Shown: positions 50,639 to 59,603, numbered from the stretch's first letter. The stretch is DNA of 64,000 nt from Streptomyces smyrnaeus (GCF_017676345.1 NZ_JAFFZM010000018.1:96260-160259), one strand, 5' to 3'. Numbers and translations: made by a program. The notes: generated from the letters alone by a model not told the origin.

Positions 50639-51775
50639 CTACCGCAGGCCCGTGGAGCGGCGCAGGGCCGACTGGATGAGGCGGTCGACCAGCTCCGGGT
50701 AGCTGACGCCGGTCTCCTGCCACATGCGGGGGTACATCGAGATGGGGGTGAAGCCCGGCATCGTGTTGATCTCGTTGATGACGAACTCGCCGTTCTCGCA
50801 CAGGAAGAAGTCGGCCCGCACCAGCCCCTCGCAGGAGGCGGCCTCGAAGGCCTGTACGGCCAGCTGCCGCACCCGTGCCGTCTCGGCCTCGGTCAGCGGA
50901 GCCGGGACGATGCCGGAGGCCGAGTCGATGTACTTGGCCTCGAAGTCGTAGAAGTCGTGGTCGCTGACCGGGGGGATCTCGGCGGGCACGCTGGCGCGCG
51001 GTCCGTCCTCGAACTCCAGGACGCCGCACTCGATCTCGCGCCCGCGCAGCAGCGACTCCACGATGATCTTCGGGTCGTGGCGCCGGGCGGTCTCCACGGC
51101 CTCGTCCAGCCCGCCCAGGTCGCCGACCTTGGTGATGCCCATGGAGGAGCCGGCGCGTGCGGGCTTGATGAAGACCGGCCAGCCGTGCTCGGAGGCGAAG
51201 TCGACGATCTTCTTACGGGCCGCCGCCGGGTCGTTCTCCCACTCCCGGGGCCGGACGGTGACGTAGGGGCCGACCGGCAGTCCGAAGGAGGTGAAGATCC
51301 GCTTCATGTACTCCTTGTCCATGCCGACTGCCGAGGAGAGCACGCCCGAGCCGACGTAGGGCACCCCTGCCAGCTCCAGCATCCCCTGCAGGGTGCCGTC
51401 CTCGCCGTAGGGGCCGTGCAGCACGGGGAAGACGACATCGATCTCGCCCAGCGCCTTGGGCACCTGGCCCGGCTCGGTGTGCACGACCTCCCGGTCGCCG
51501 GGCGAGACGGGCAGCTGCACACCGCCGGTGTCCGACTCGGACAGCTGCTCGACGGTGGGGAGTGTGCGGTCCTCGATGGCCATCCGGGCCGGGTCGTCGG
51601 CAGCCAGCGCCCAGCGGCCTTCCGCGGTGATGCCGATGGGCAGCACCTCGTACTTGTCGCGGTCGATGGCGCCGAGCACCGCGCCGGCCGTGAGGACGGA
51701 GATCTGGTGCTCTGAGTTGCGTCCGCCGAAGACGACGGCGACTCGGGGCTTGGGGGCGGGGCTCTGGCTGCTCAT
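50639..51775 (-). CDS. ddl: D-alanine--D-alanine ligase
   Basis: 378 aa from the ATG at 51775. ATP-grasp family: the PRVAVVFGGRNSEHQISVLT start, HGPYGEDGTLQGMLELAGVP, WPVFIKPARAGSSMGITKVG, and DFFLCENGEFVINEINTMPG. It makes the D-Ala-D-Ala dipeptide for peptidoglycan. The substrate-gating Tyr region (YDFEAKY) is present, consistent with D-Ala rather than D-Lac specificity, but this is not proof. The gene follows gpsA on the same strand after 113 bp. Confidence 0.95.
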   Translation of the reverse strand: MSSQSPAPKPRVAVVFGGRNSEHQISVLTAGAVLGAIDRDKYEVLPIGITAEGRWALAADDPARMAIEDRTLPTVEQLSESDTGGVQLPVSPGDREVVHTEPGQVPKALGEIDVVFPVLHGPYGEDGTLQGMLELAGVPYVGSGVLSSAVGMDKEYMKRIFTSFGLPVGPYVTVRPREWENDPAAARKKIVDFASEHGWPVFIKPARAGSSMGITKVGDLGGLDEAVETARRHDPKIIVESLLRGREIECGVLEFEDGPRASVPAEIPPVSDHDFYDFEAKYIDSASGIVPAPLTEAETARVRQLAVQAFEAASCEGLVRADFFLCENGEFVINEINTMPGFTPISMYPRMWQETGVSYPELVDRLIQSALRRSTGLR

Positions 51776-51888
51776 ATCGGTGGGACTTTACCGCGTCGTA
51801 GCCGCGCTGCCGATGCGGGACGCCCCGTGGCGCGCGGGCGCCGCACGGGTCCGTCCGGGGCCGGGCCCCGGGCCGCCGGGTGGCGGCC

Positions 51889-52935
51889 TCAGGCCCGTTC
51901 GGGCTTGGCGCTGCGGGACATCAGCTCCTTGAGCGCCACATGGGGCGGCTTGCCCTGGTGGACGATCTCCACGACGGTCTCGGTGATCGGCATCTCCACT
52001 CCGTGCCGCCGGGCCAGATCCAGCACGGACTGGCAGGATTTGACGCCCTCCGCGGTCTGCTCGGTGACCGCGATCGTCTCCTGGAGGGTCATGCCCCGGC
52101 CGAGGTTGGTGCCGAAGGTGTGGTTCCGGGACAGCGGCGAGGAGCAGGTGGCCACCAGGTCGCCCATCCCGGCGAGACCGGCGAAGGTGTGGGCCTCGGC
52201 CCCCATGGCGAGACCGAGCCGGGTGGTCTCGGCCAGCCCCCGGGTGATCAGCGACGCCTTGGAGTTGTCGCCCAGCCCCATGCCGTCGGCGATGCCCACG
52301 GCGAGCGCGATGACGTTCTTGACGGCGCCGCCCAGTTCGCAGCCGACCACGTCGGTGCTGGTGTAGGGCCGGAAGTACGGGGTGTGGCAGGCGCTCTGCA
52401 GCGCTCGGGCCGCCTCCTCGTCCGCGCAGGCGGCGACGGCCGCCGCAGGCTGCCGGGCGGCGATCTCGCGGGCGAGGTTGGGCCCGGTGAGGACGGCGAC
52501 CCGCTCGGCGGGGACGTCGGCGACCTCCTCGATGACCTCGCTCATCCGCTTGGCGGTGCCGAGTTCGATCCCCTTCATCAGGGAGACGAGCACCGTGCCG
52601 GGGTGCAGCAGCCCGCGCCAGGACTCCAGGTTGCCGCGCAGCGTCTGGGAGGGGACGGACAGCACCGTGAACTCCGCGTCGCGGGCCGCGTCGGCGGGGT
52701 CGGTGGTGGCCCGCACCCGGGCGGGGAGTTCGGTGTCGGGGTGGTATCCCGGGTTGCGCCGCGTGGTGTTGATCGCCTCGACGACCTCGGCCCGGCGGCC
52801 CCACAAGGTCACCTCCACCCCGGCCTCGGCGAGCACCATCGCGAAGGCGGTGCCCCAGGAGCCGGTGCCGAACACGGCGGCCTTCCTCCGGCGTTCTTCC
52901 TGCCGATCGTCCTGCCGCCCGTCGTGCCGGCTCAC
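51889..52935 (-). CDS. gpsA: Glycerol-3-phosphate dehydrogenase [NAD(P)+]
   Basis: 348 aa from a GTG overlapping the plsC stop (GTGA). NAD(P)-binding AAVFGTGSWGTAFAMVLAEA, the SLMKGIEL motif, and the catalytic Lys region (GGAVKNVIALAVGIADGMGL, GDNSKASLITRGLAE) are intact. It makes sn-glycerol-3-phosphate for phospholipids, fitting its coupling with plsC. A short Asp/Gln/Arg-rich N-terminus precedes the Rossmann fold. Confidence 0.96.
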   Translation of the reverse strand: MSRHDGRQDDRQEERRRKAAVFGTGSWGTAFAMVLAEAGVEVTLWGRRAEVVEAINTTRRNPGYHPDTELPARVRATTDPADAARDAEFTVLSVPSQTLRGNLESWRGLLHPGTVLVSLMKGIELGTAKRMSEVIEEVADVPAERVAVLTGPNLAREIAARQPAAAVAACADEEAARALQSACHTPYFRPYTSTDVVGCELGGAVKNVIALAVGIADGMGLGDNSKASLITRGLAETTRLGLAMGAEAHTFAGLAGMGDLVATCSSPLSRNHTFGTNLGRGMTLQETIAVTEQTAEGVKSCQSVLDLARRHGVEMPITETVVEIVHQGKPPHVALKELMSRSAKPERA

Positions 52936-53786
52936 GCGTTCTTCTCTCCCTCTGCCGCTTCGGCCGCGGCCGGTGTCTGACCGGCCGGCTCGTGCTGTTC
53001 GTCCACCCCGCGCCGCCGCGCCGGGTTCTCCCGGGCGGCCCGCTGCTCGCGTCTGCGGACCGCCGCCTTGCGCATGTCGTACCGCTCGGCGGGCGCGGGC
53101 TCGCCACGGACGACCGCGAGCTGTTCGGTGACGGCGTCCATCATGACGTCGGTGACCTCGCGGAGCACCTCGGCGGTGGGCTCCCGGTCGTAGTACGCCG
53201 ACAGGTCCAACGGCGGCCCCGCCTGCACGATGAACGTCTTGCGCGGGAAGAGTCGCAGCTTCTTCTCCTTGGCGTACGGCGGCATCGCGAGGTTGGCCCC
53301 CCACTGCGCGACGGGGATGACCGGCGCCCTGGTCAGCAGGGCGACCCGGGCGGCTCCGGTCTTGCCGGCCATCGGCCACATCTGCGGGTCGCGGGTGAGG
53401 GTGCCCTCGGGGTAGAAGGCGACACACTCGCCCTTCTCGATGGCCTCGACGGCGGCCCGGAAGGCGCCCACCGCGTCGGCGGACTCGCGGTAGACCGGAA
53501 TCTGCCCGGTGCCGCGCATCGCGGCGCCCACGAAGCCGCCCTTGAACAGCCCCACCTTCGCCAGGAACCGCGGGACGCGGCCGGTGTTGTACTGGAAGTG
53601 GGCGTAGGAGAGCGGGTCGAGATACGAGTTGTGGTTGACGACGGTGATGAAGCCGCCGTCCTGCGGAATGTGCTCCATTCCGCGCCAGTCCCGCTTGAAG
53701 AGCAGGATCAGCGGGGGTTTCAGCAGGAACGCCGCAAAGCGGTACCAGAAGCCGATCTTCCTGCGTTTACCGTCACTCCCCGGCAT
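52932..53786 (-). CDS. plsC: 1-acyl-sn-glycerol-3-phosphate acyltransferase (PlsC-like)
   Basis: 284 aa from the ATG at 53786 with AAGGGGG upstream. The HxxxxD motif appears in VVNHNSYLDPLSYAHFQYNT and the EGT motif in FYPEGTLTRDPQMWP. It transfers an acyl chain to lysophosphatidate at the membrane. An N-terminal hydrophobic stretch (FWYRFAAFLLKPPLILLF) and a Lys/Arg/Glu-rich tail of about 50 residues flank the core. It is coupled to gpsA, forming a glycerolipid module. Confidence 0.93.
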   Translation of the reverse strand: MPGSDGKRRKIGFWYRFAAFLLKPPLILLFKRDWRGMEHIPQDGGFITVVNHNSYLDPLSYAHFQYNTGRVPRFLAKVGLFKGGFVGAAMRGTGQIPVYRESADAVGAFRAAVEAIEKGECVAFYPEGTLTRDPQMWPMAGKTGAARVALLTRAPVIPVAQWGANLAMPPYAKEKKLRLFPRKTFIVQAGPPLDLSAYYDREPTAEVLREVTDVMMDAVTEQLAVVRGEPAPAERYDMRKAAVRRREQRAARENPARRRGVDEQHEPAGQTPAAAEAAEGEKNA

Positions 53787-54036
53787 TGCGCGCCCCCTTC
53801 GGCTCGGCTTTTCCGGCCGAGGGTCCTGGGGTTGCTCCCGGGGCGGATACGGTCTGGCGGGACACCCGGACACCATCTCCTTAGGGGGCTCCTTGTGGGG
53901 CCCTTCCTCTGAGGGCGAATCGACAACCGCACAAGTGTCGCCGCGGACTGCCTCACTGTCGAGCACACTGTCCGTGCCCGACTGTGGGGCACACGGTAAC
54001 CCCGCCCCCGTCGCCCCGCTCGGGCAGCAGGCGAGA

Positions 54037-54708
54037 ATGGGGCCGATGCAGCCACATGTGACGCCCGTGACGTGGACTCTCGTGGTGCCGCTGAAGCCTC
54101 TCTCGCGGGCCAAGAGCCGACTGGCGGGCGCCGCCGCGTACGCTCCGCTGCCCGAGCTCGCGCTGGCGTTCGCACAGGACACGGTGCGCGCGGCGCTGGA
54201 GTGCCGGGTGGTGCGCGGTGTGGTGGTTGTCACGGACGATGCGCTGGCCGCGGGCGAACTGCGCGCACTGGGGGCCCGCCCGGTGCCCGATCTGCCGGGC
54301 GACGGGCTCAACGCAGCGCTGGCGCACGGGGCGGCTGCGGCGCGTGCCGTGGAGCCCGGTACGGCGGTCGCCGCCCTCAACGCCGATCTGCCGGCCCTGC
54401 GGCCGGCGGAATTGGAACGGGTACTGAATACGGCTTCCGGTTTTTCCCGCGCTTTTCTTCCCGACGCCGCGGAAATCGGTACAACTGTGCTGACGGCCCT
54501 CCCGCGGGCGACGCTCTCCCCCGCTTTCGGCGGCCCCTCCCGGGCCCGGCACCGGGCGTCCGGGGCGGTGGAACTCCCGGTGGCCGAGGTGTCCAGCGTG
54601 CGGCAGGACGTGGATACAACCGAGGATCTGCGCGCGGCCCTCGCGCTGGGTGTCGGCGGTTTCACCTCGGCACTTCTCGCCGGGTCCCTCCCGGGGCCGG
54701 GCCGTTAG
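54037..54708 (+). CDS. cofC: 2-phospho-L-lactate guanylyltransferase CofC (F420 biosynthesis)
   Basis: 223 aa from the ATG at 54037 (an ATG at 54046 is an alternative; AGG lies 6 nt before the first). It starts MQPHVTPVTWTLVVPLKPLS (from the second ATG). Nucleotidyltransferase features are KPLSRAKSRLAG, VVVVTDDALAAGELRALGAR, and AVAALNADLPALRPAELER. It activates a phospholactate-type precursor with GTP for coenzyme F420; in actinobacteria FbiD may use phosphoenolpyruvate. It is divergent from plsC. An F420-dependent function for the LLM gene at 28.8 kb would fit but is not shown. Confidence 0.87.
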   Translation: MGPMQPHVTPVTWTLVVPLKPLSRAKSRLAGAAAYAPLPELALAFAQDTVRAALECRVVRGVVVVTDDALAAGELRALGARPVPDLPGDGLNAALAHGAAAARAVEPGTAVAALNADLPALRPAELERVLNTASGFSRAFLPDAAEIGTTVLTALPRATLSPAFGGPSRARHRASGAVELPVAEVSSVRQDVDTTEDLRAALALGVGGFTSALLAGSLPGPGR

Positions 54709-54717
54709 GCTGCCGGT

Positions 54718-54921
54718 ATGCAGGCCACGGCGTACACCTACGACCCGGCGTCCCGGTCCGGCAGCGTTCTGCTGGACGACGGCACCCCGCTTTCCTTCGA
54801 GCCCTCCGCCTTCGACGCGGGCGGGCTCCGCCTGCTGCGGCCCGGCCAGCGGGTCCGTATCGAGGTGGAGGGTCAGGGCGAAGCCCGCCGCATCACCCTG
54901 GTGACGCTGCAGACGCTGTGA
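54718..54921 (+). CDS. Small cold-shock-domain-like protein lacking RNP aromatics
   Basis: 67 aa (MQATAYTYDPASRSGSVLLD, then DGTPLSFEPSAFDAGGLRLL). The layout of short strands aligns by eye with the cold-shock OB-fold. The nucleic-acid-binding aromatic residues of RNP1 (KGFGFI) and RNP2 (VFVHF) are replaced by SGSVLL and LSFEP. It starts 9 bp after cofC. It may be an OB-fold that binds something other than RNA. Function unknown. Confidence 0.72.
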   Translation: MQATAYTYDPASRSGSVLLDDGTPLSFEPSAFDAGGLRLLRPGQRVRIEVEGQGEARRITLVTLQTL

Positions 54922-55211
54922 GGGGCCGCGCTCGGCGCTGACGGCCGGGGCCGGGGCCGCCGCCCGGCCACCTGCGTACGGCAAGGGCCCTGTGCGGACA
55001 CGCCGCGGGCCGGGCTCCCCCGAGGGAGCCCGGCCCGGCGCTGGCGTCGCGGCCTGCGGCCGCGTTCGGTCCGCTCCCGGCGCGCGGCCGGAAGGTGCCC
55101 CGCCCACGGGTGACGGCGCGCCGCCACCAGGGGAGGGATCGTTTCACCCGCCGACCCCGGGTGCGGGGTGCGGGGTGGGGGTCGCATGCGGACGTGCCGC
55201 GATACGCGGAC
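54922..55211. other. Convergent region between the cold-shock-like gene and hupS
   Basis: 290 bp of very GC-rich sequence containing the 14-bp hairpin at 55006-55037. I see no gene. Confidence 0.4.
55006..55037. terminator. Bidirectional terminator near hupS
   Basis: 14-bp inverted repeat (55006-55019 and 55024-55037) with a 4-nt loop, between convergent transcripts. Confidence 0.7.
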
Positions 55212-55844
55212 TCACCGCCGCCGCGACGTGGTCTTCTTCGCGGTGGTCTTGCGGGCCGCCGTCTTGCGCGCGGGGGCCTTCTTGGCGGTGCTCTTGCGCG
55301 CCGGCGCCTTCTTGGCGGTGGTGGTGGTCTTGGCCGGTGCCTTCTTGGCAGTGCTCTTCTTGGCGGTGGTGGTCTTCGCCGGAGCCTTCTTCGCCGGTGC
55401 CTTCTTCGCGGTGGTCTTCTTCGCCGGAGCCGCCTTCTTGGCTGTGGTCTTCTTGGCCGTCGTCTTCTTGGCACCCGCCTTCTTGGCCGTGGCCTTCTTG
55501 GTGGCGGTGCCACCGGAGAGGCTGCCCTTGGGGGCCTTCTTGACCGCGACATCGTTCTTGGGGAGCTTCTTCGCCCCGCTCACCAGGTCCTTGAAGCCCG
55601 CACCGGCGCGGAAGCGCGGCACGGAGGTCTTCTTCACGCGGACCCGCTCACCGGTCTGCGGGTTGCGGGCGTAACGGGCCGGTCGGTCGACCTTCTCGAA
55701 AGAGCCGAAGCCGGTGACCGAAACACGCTCACCGGCGACGACCGCACGAACGATCGCGTCCAGGACTACATCGACCGCATCCGCGGCCTGCTGGCGTCCA
55801 CCGAGGTCATCTTGGATAGCTTCAACGAGCTGCGCCTTGTTCAC
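55212..55844 (-). CDS. hupS: HU-family nucleoid protein with a Lys/Ala-rich C-terminal tail
   Basis: 210 aa from a GTG (VNKAQLVEAIQDDLGGRQQA). Residues 1-92 are a standard HU fold, with the beta-arm sequence ARNPQTGERVRVKKTSVPRF. Residues about 100-210 are a histone-H1-like tail of repeats such as AKK, APAKK and TTAKK. S. coelicolor HupS, which compacts the spore nucleoid, has this arrangement and is encoded next to leuCD. Streptomyces has a second tail-less HU (HupA). The upstream promoter (55895-55923) matches the consensus well. Confidence 0.93.
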   Translation of the reverse strand: MNKAQLVEAIQDDLGGRQQAADAVDVVLDAIVRAVVAGERVSVTGFGSFEKVDRPARYARNPQTGERVRVKKTSVPRFRAGAGFKDLVSGAKKLPKNDVAVKKAPKGSLSGGTATKKATAKKAGAKKTTAKKTTAKKAAPAKKTTAKKAPAKKAPAKTTTAKKSTAKKAPAKTTTTAKKAPARKSTAKKAPARKTAARKTTAKKTTSRRR

Positions 55845-55894
55845 GTCTTCCCCTTCGGAGACATTGCCGGAACGAATGTGTTCAGCTTTTTCGC

Positions 55895-55923
55895 ACGTTA
55901 GGCAGATATATACCGCAAATCAA
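55895..55923 (-). promoter_or_regulatory. hupS promoter
   Basis: Minus-strand TTGATT (55918-55923), 17-bp spacer containing TATATA, and TAACGT (55895-55900). A good sigma-70-type match predicting a leader of about 45 nt. Other sigma factors may also act here. Confidence 0.65.
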
Positions 55924-55968
55924 ACACGAAACGGGCGAATCACCCTTGTGCCGCAACGAACTCGCCCG

Positions 55969-56223
55969 TCACGGAGTTCCGTCCGCGCACACGTCCCCTC
56001 GCCCCGCACTGAATCGCCCCTCGTCGACGTCGGCCATCAGGCGCTCCAGACGCCGTTCGGCGTCGGCGAGATCGTGTTTGGAAGCCGCGGTGATGACGAG
56101 CAGCTTCCGGGCCAGCGGCACCCGTGCGCTCTGCGGAATTTGCGGGGAGCGCACCCGGGAGTGCGCTTCCTTGAGTCGGGCGGCGAGTCGGTCGTAGAGC
56201 TCCAGTTGACCGTCGCGTTCCAT
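55969..56223 (-). CDS. Conserved small hypothetical protein
   Basis: 84 aa from the ATG at 56223 (MERDGQLELYDRLAARLKEA). Highly charged and helical, with segments SRVRSPQIPQSARVPLARKL and LVITAASKHDLADAERRLER. It is conserved by position between hupS and leuD in Streptomyces. No domain is recognised; a DNA- or RNA-associated helical-bundle role is only a guess. The upstream open frame has no conserved sequence. Confidence 0.7.
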   Translation of the reverse strand: MERDGQLELYDRLAARLKEAHSRVRSPQIPQSARVPLARKLLVITAASKHDLADAERRLERLMADVDEGRFSAGRGDVCADGTP

Positions 56224-56576
56224 GCGGTGATTGTGCCATCTGGGGTGAGTTGTCGCTTCCAGCGGGTCAGCGTAGGGCGGGGACGTGCCAGGTGTGGGCA
56301 CCAACTCCGCTGGGCAGAGCCTTTGTTGACACCTCCCGGCGAGTCGTGCGGGCGAGTCGCGAAGAGCACTATGCCTTGGTGCGACAGGAGCCGACGTCAA
56401 GACTAATTCACGTCATTCGTCAGCGCACGCGTGTGCGCACACGTGCCGCAACAACAGCACCGCTGCGACACACCAAAAGCACCGCGCCCTCGCCGGGTGC
56501 GGCGGGGGCGCGGTGGCGTGCTCGGGAGTGTCGCCGGACGGCTCCGAGCTGAGGTGCGACGCTGCTGCTCAGGCCC
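56224..56576 (-). other. Region between leuD and the small hypothetical gene
   Basis: 353 bp. The left part is the likely promoter of the 84-aa gene, with a TTGACG hexamer at about 56396-56401 (minus) but no -10 at normal spacing. The right part contains the leuCD terminator at 56481-56514. No gene seen. Confidence 0.4.
56481..56514 (-). terminator. Terminator of the leuCD operon
   Basis: 14-bp arms (56501-56514 and 56481-56494) with one C-A mismatch and a 6-nt loop, followed in the minus direction by GCTTTTGG. Lies about 60 bp past the leuD stop. Confidence 0.7.
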
Positions 56577-57170
56577 TCACGCGGCCAGCGTGCGCGGTTT
56601 GAAGGAGGCCCGGGTCTTCTCGAATTCCGCGATGGCGTCCTCGTTCTTCAGGGTGAGGCTGATGTCGTCCAGCCCCTCCAGCAGCCGCCAACGGGCGTTC
56701 TCATCCAGTTCGAAGTCCGCCTCGACACCGGGCGCCACAACCTTGCGCCGCACCAGGTCCACGGTGATCTCGGTGGCCGGATCGGTCTCCGCCAGCTGCC
56801 AGAGCGCTTCCACCGTCTCCTGCGGCAGCACCACCGTGAGCAGGCCGTTCTTGAGCGAGTTGCCCCGGAAGATGTCGGCGAACCGCGAGGAGATGACGGC
56901 CTTGAAGCCGTAGTTCTGGAGCGCCCAGACGGCGTGTTCACGCGAGGAGCCGGTGCCGAAGTCCGGTCCTGCGACCAGCACCGTCGCACCCTGGTGCGCC
57001 GCCTGGTTGAGCACGAACTCCGGGTCCTTGCGCCACGCCTCGAACAGTCCGTCCTCGAAGCCGTCGCGGGTGACCTTCTTGAGCCAGTGGGCGGGGATGA
57101 TCTGGTCGGTGTCGACGTTGCTGCGGCGCAGCGGGACGGCCCGGCCGGTGTGTGTGGTGAAGGCTTCCAT
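56577..57170 (-). CDS. leuD: 3-isopropylmalate dehydratase small subunit
   Basis: 197 aa from the ATG at 57170. The swivelling-domain motifs NVDTDQIIPAHWLKKVTRDG and DFGTGSSREHAVWALQNYGF are canonical. With LeuC it isomerises 2-isopropylmalate in leucine synthesis. It starts 39 bp after leuC. The C-terminal KTRASFKPRTLAA fits the family. Confidence 0.97.
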   Translation of the reverse strand: MEAFTTHTGRAVPLRRSNVDTDQIIPAHWLKKVTRDGFEDGLFEAWRKDPEFVLNQAAHQGATVLVAGPDFGTGSSREHAVWALQNYGFKAVISSRFADIFRGNSLKNGLLTVVLPQETVEALWQLAETDPATEITVDLVRRKVVAPGVEADFELDENARWRLLEGLDDISLTLKNEDAIAEFEKTRASFKPRTLAA

Positions 57171-57209
57171 GTCTTCGTATCCCTTCAGCTTCCTGGGTCC
57201 GTCGTCCCG

Positions 57210-58634
57210 TCAGGCCACAGCCGGCTCGCGGACGTCCGCGAGATCGGCGGGCGAGGCCAGGTGGCCCAGTACCGCCGTCGCGGCCGCCACCTGCGGCGAG
57301 ACCAGATGGGTGCGGCCGCCCTTGCCCTGCCGGCCCTCGAAGTTGCGGTTGGAGGTGGAGGCGGCGCGCTCACCCGGCTGGAGCTGGTCGGGGTTCATCC
57401 CCAGGCACATCGAGCAGCCGGCGTGCCGCCATTCGGCGCCCGCCGCGGTGAACACCTTGTCCAGCCCCTCCTCCACGGCCTGCAGCGCGACCCGTACGGA
57501 ACCGGGTACGACCAGCATCCGCACGCTGTCGGCCACCTTGCGGCCGTCCAGCACCGCGGCGGCCGAACGCAGGTCCTCGATACGGCCGTTGGTGCACGAG
57601 CCGACGAAGACGGTGTCGACGTTCACCTCACGCAGCGGCTGACCGGCACTCAGCCCCATGTAGTCCAGGGCCTTCTCGGCCGCGTACCGCGCGCTGGCGT
57701 CCTCGAAGGAGGCCGGGTCGGGCACCGCGTGGGACAGCGGAGCACCCTGGCCCGGGTTGGTGCCCCAGGTGACGAACGGCGCCAGCTCGGCCGCCTCGAT
57801 GACGACCTCGTGGTCGAAGACGGCGTCCTCGTCGGTGCGCAGCGTCTTCCAGTAGGCGACGGCCTCGTCCCAGTCCGCGCCCTTGGGGGCGTGCTCGCGG
57901 CCCTCGACATAGGCGAAGGTGGTCTCGTCCGGGGCGATCATCCCGGCCCGGGCGCCCGCCTCGATGGACATATTGCAGATCGTCATGCGGGCTTCCATCG
58001 ACAGCTTCTCGATGGCCTCGCCGCGGTACTCGATCACATAGCCCTGGCCGCCACCGGTGCCGATCTTGGTGATGATGGCGAGAATCAGATCCTTGGCGGT
58101 GACGTCCTCGGGCAGCTCACCGTTCACGGTGACCGCCATCGTCTTGAACGGCGCCATCGGCAGCGTCTGGGTGGCGAGCACATGCTCCACCTGGGAGGTA
58201 CCGATACCGAAGGCCAGCGCGCCGAACGCGCCATGGGTGGAGGTGTGGCTGTCACCGCAGACCACCGTCATACCGGGCTGGGTCAGCCCCAGCTGCGGCC
58301 CGACGACGTGTACGACGCCCTGTTCGACATCGCCCAGCGGGTGCAGGCGCACCCCGAAATCCGCGCAGTTCTTGCGCAGGGTCTCCAACTGGGTGCGGGA
58401 GACCGGGTCGGCGATCGGCTTGTCGATGTCGAGGGTGGGGGTGTTGTGGTCCTCGGTCGCGATGGTCAGATCCGTGCGCCGAACGGACCGGCCCGCCTTG
58501 CGGAGTCCGTCGAACGCCTGCGGGCTGGTCACCTCGTGGAGCAGGTGCAGATCGATGAAGAGAAGGTCCGGCTCGCCTTCCACACGCCTGACGACATGGT
58601 CGTCCCAGACCTTCTCCGCGAGTGTGCGTCCCAT
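57210..58634 (-). CDS. leuC: 3-isopropylmalate dehydratase large subunit
   Basis: 474 aa from the ATG at 58634 (MGRTLAEKVWDDHVVRRVEG), with GGAGGG 7 nt upstream. The 4Fe-4S ligands are in VFVGSCTNGRIEDLR and CSMCLGMNPDQL. The aconitase-family VVCGDSHTSTHGAFGALAFG motif is intact. It acts with LeuD as an aconitase-type heterodimer. It is divergent from ndgR, whose product controls leuCD in S. coelicolor. Confidence 0.97.
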   Translation of the reverse strand: MGRTLAEKVWDDHVVRRVEGEPDLLFIDLHLLHEVTSPQAFDGLRKAGRSVRRTDLTIATEDHNTPTLDIDKPIADPVSRTQLETLRKNCADFGVRLHPLGDVEQGVVHVVGPQLGLTQPGMTVVCGDSHTSTHGAFGALAFGIGTSQVEHVLATQTLPMAPFKTMAVTVNGELPEDVTAKDLILAIITKIGTGGGQGYVIEYRGEAIEKLSMEARMTICNMSIEAGARAGMIAPDETTFAYVEGREHAPKGADWDEAVAYWKTLRTDEDAVFDHEVVIEAAELAPFVTWGTNPGQGAPLSHAVPDPASFEDASARYAAEKALDYMGLSAGQPLREVNVDTVFVGSCTNGRIEDLRSAAAVLDGRKVADSVRMLVVPGSVRVALQAVEEGLDKVFTAAGAEWRHAGCSMCLGMNPDQLQPGERAASTSNRNFEGRQGKGGRTHLVSPQVAAATAVLGHLASPADLADVREPAVA

Positions 58635-58800
58635 CGCATTCCCTCCGGCCGGCAGCGCCGCCGACCACATATCGAGACCTGTTCCTCCCCCGGCCTTCGG
58701 TCGGGGGGACCCCCAATAAGCGGTGGCCGTCCCTCAAGGTTGGCGGGTCACCGGGAAAATTGAACTTGCGTTTCACACTCTGAGACGTGAGTATCGACGC
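58635..58800. promoter_or_regulatory. leuC-ndgR shared control region
   Basis: 166 bp. An imperfect palindrome TCAC-ACTCTGAGAC-GTGA lies at about 58773-58790, just upstream of the ndgR ATG. A GGGGGGACCCCC stretch near 58705-58716 would form a hairpin in the leuC leader. NdgR is known to bind this kind of intergenic region in S. coelicolor. Confidence 0.5.
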
Positions 58801-59517
58801 ATGGACAACTCTAGCGGCGTCGGCGTTCTCGACAAGGCAGCTCTGGTACTGAGCGCTCTGGAGTCCGGTCCGGCCACGCTCGCCGGGCTGGTCTCCGCGA
58901 CCGGTCTCGCGCGCCCCACGGCGCACCGGCTCGCGGTGGCTCTCGAGCACCACCGCATGGTGGCCCGCGACATGCAGGGCCGCTTCATCCTCGGCCCGCG
59001 ACTGGGCGAGCTGGCAGCGGCGGCGGGCGAGGACCGGCTGCTCGCGGCGGCAGGCCCGGTACTCACCCACCTACGCGATGTGACCGGCGAGAGCGCCCAG
59101 CTCTACCGGCGCCAGGGCGACATGCGCATCTGCGTGGCCGCCGCCGAACGCCTCTCCGGCCTGCGCGACACCGTGCCGGTCGGCTCCACCCTGCCGATGA
59201 AGGCGGGCTCCGCCGCACAGATCCTGATGGCCTGGGAGGAGCCCGAGCGGCTGCACCGCGGCCTGCAGGGCGCCCGCTTCACCGCCACCGCGCTGTCGGG
59301 CGTACGGCGCCGCGGCTGGGCCCAGTCGATCGGCGAGCGCGAACCGGGCGTCGCGTCCGTCTCAGCGCCCGTACGCGGCCCTTCCAACCGTGTGGTGGCC
59401 GCCGTGTCCGTCTCCGGCCCCATCGAGCGTCTGACCCGGCACCCGGGGCGGATGCACGCCCAGGCCATCGTGGACGCTGCCGCCCGCCTCAGCGAGTCGC
59501 TGCGGCGCCCGGGCTGA
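58801..59517 (+). CDS. ndgR: IclR-family regulator NdgR
   Basis: 238 aa from the ATG at 58801 (MDNSSGVGVLDKAALVLSAL). The N-terminal winged HTH is at about 20-60 (GPATLAGLVSATGLARPTAH, RLAVALEHHRMV) and the IclR effector domain follows (YRRQGDMRICVAAAERLSGL, LPMKAGSAAQILMAW, SVSAPVRGPSNRVVAAVSVS). In S. coelicolor NdgR activates leuCD and other amino-acid genes and influences antibiotic production. The context, divergent from leuCD, supports orthology. It is followed by an unusual 16-bp inverted repeat. Confidence 0.92.
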   Translation: MDNSSGVGVLDKAALVLSALESGPATLAGLVSATGLARPTAHRLAVALEHHRMVARDMQGRFILGPRLGELAAAAGEDRLLAAAGPVLTHLRDVTGESAQLYRRQGDMRICVAAAERLSGLRDTVPVGSTLPMKAGSAAQILMAWEEPERLHRGLQGARFTATALSGVRRRGWAQSIGEREPGVASVSAPVRGPSNRVVAAVSVSGPIERLTRHPGRMHAQAIVDAAARLSESLRRPG

Positions 59518-59526
59518 GGAGTGCGT

Positions 59527-59603
59527 GTACGCGCCACCTGTGAGCGGTGACCGCCGCCCCGGCACCCGCGAGCTGCCCGCTCGGACCCACAGGTGGCGCG
59601 TAC
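59527..59603. repeat. 16-bp perfect inverted repeat with a 45-nt loop
   Basis: GTACGCGCCACCTGTG at 59527-59542 and its exact complement at 59588-59603. Inside, a second pair (GAGCGG 59542-59547 / CCGCTC 59577-59582) extends the structure. It lies between the convergent ndgR and DUF4188 genes. A terminator is likely, but the long structured loop is unusual. Confidence 0.8.
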
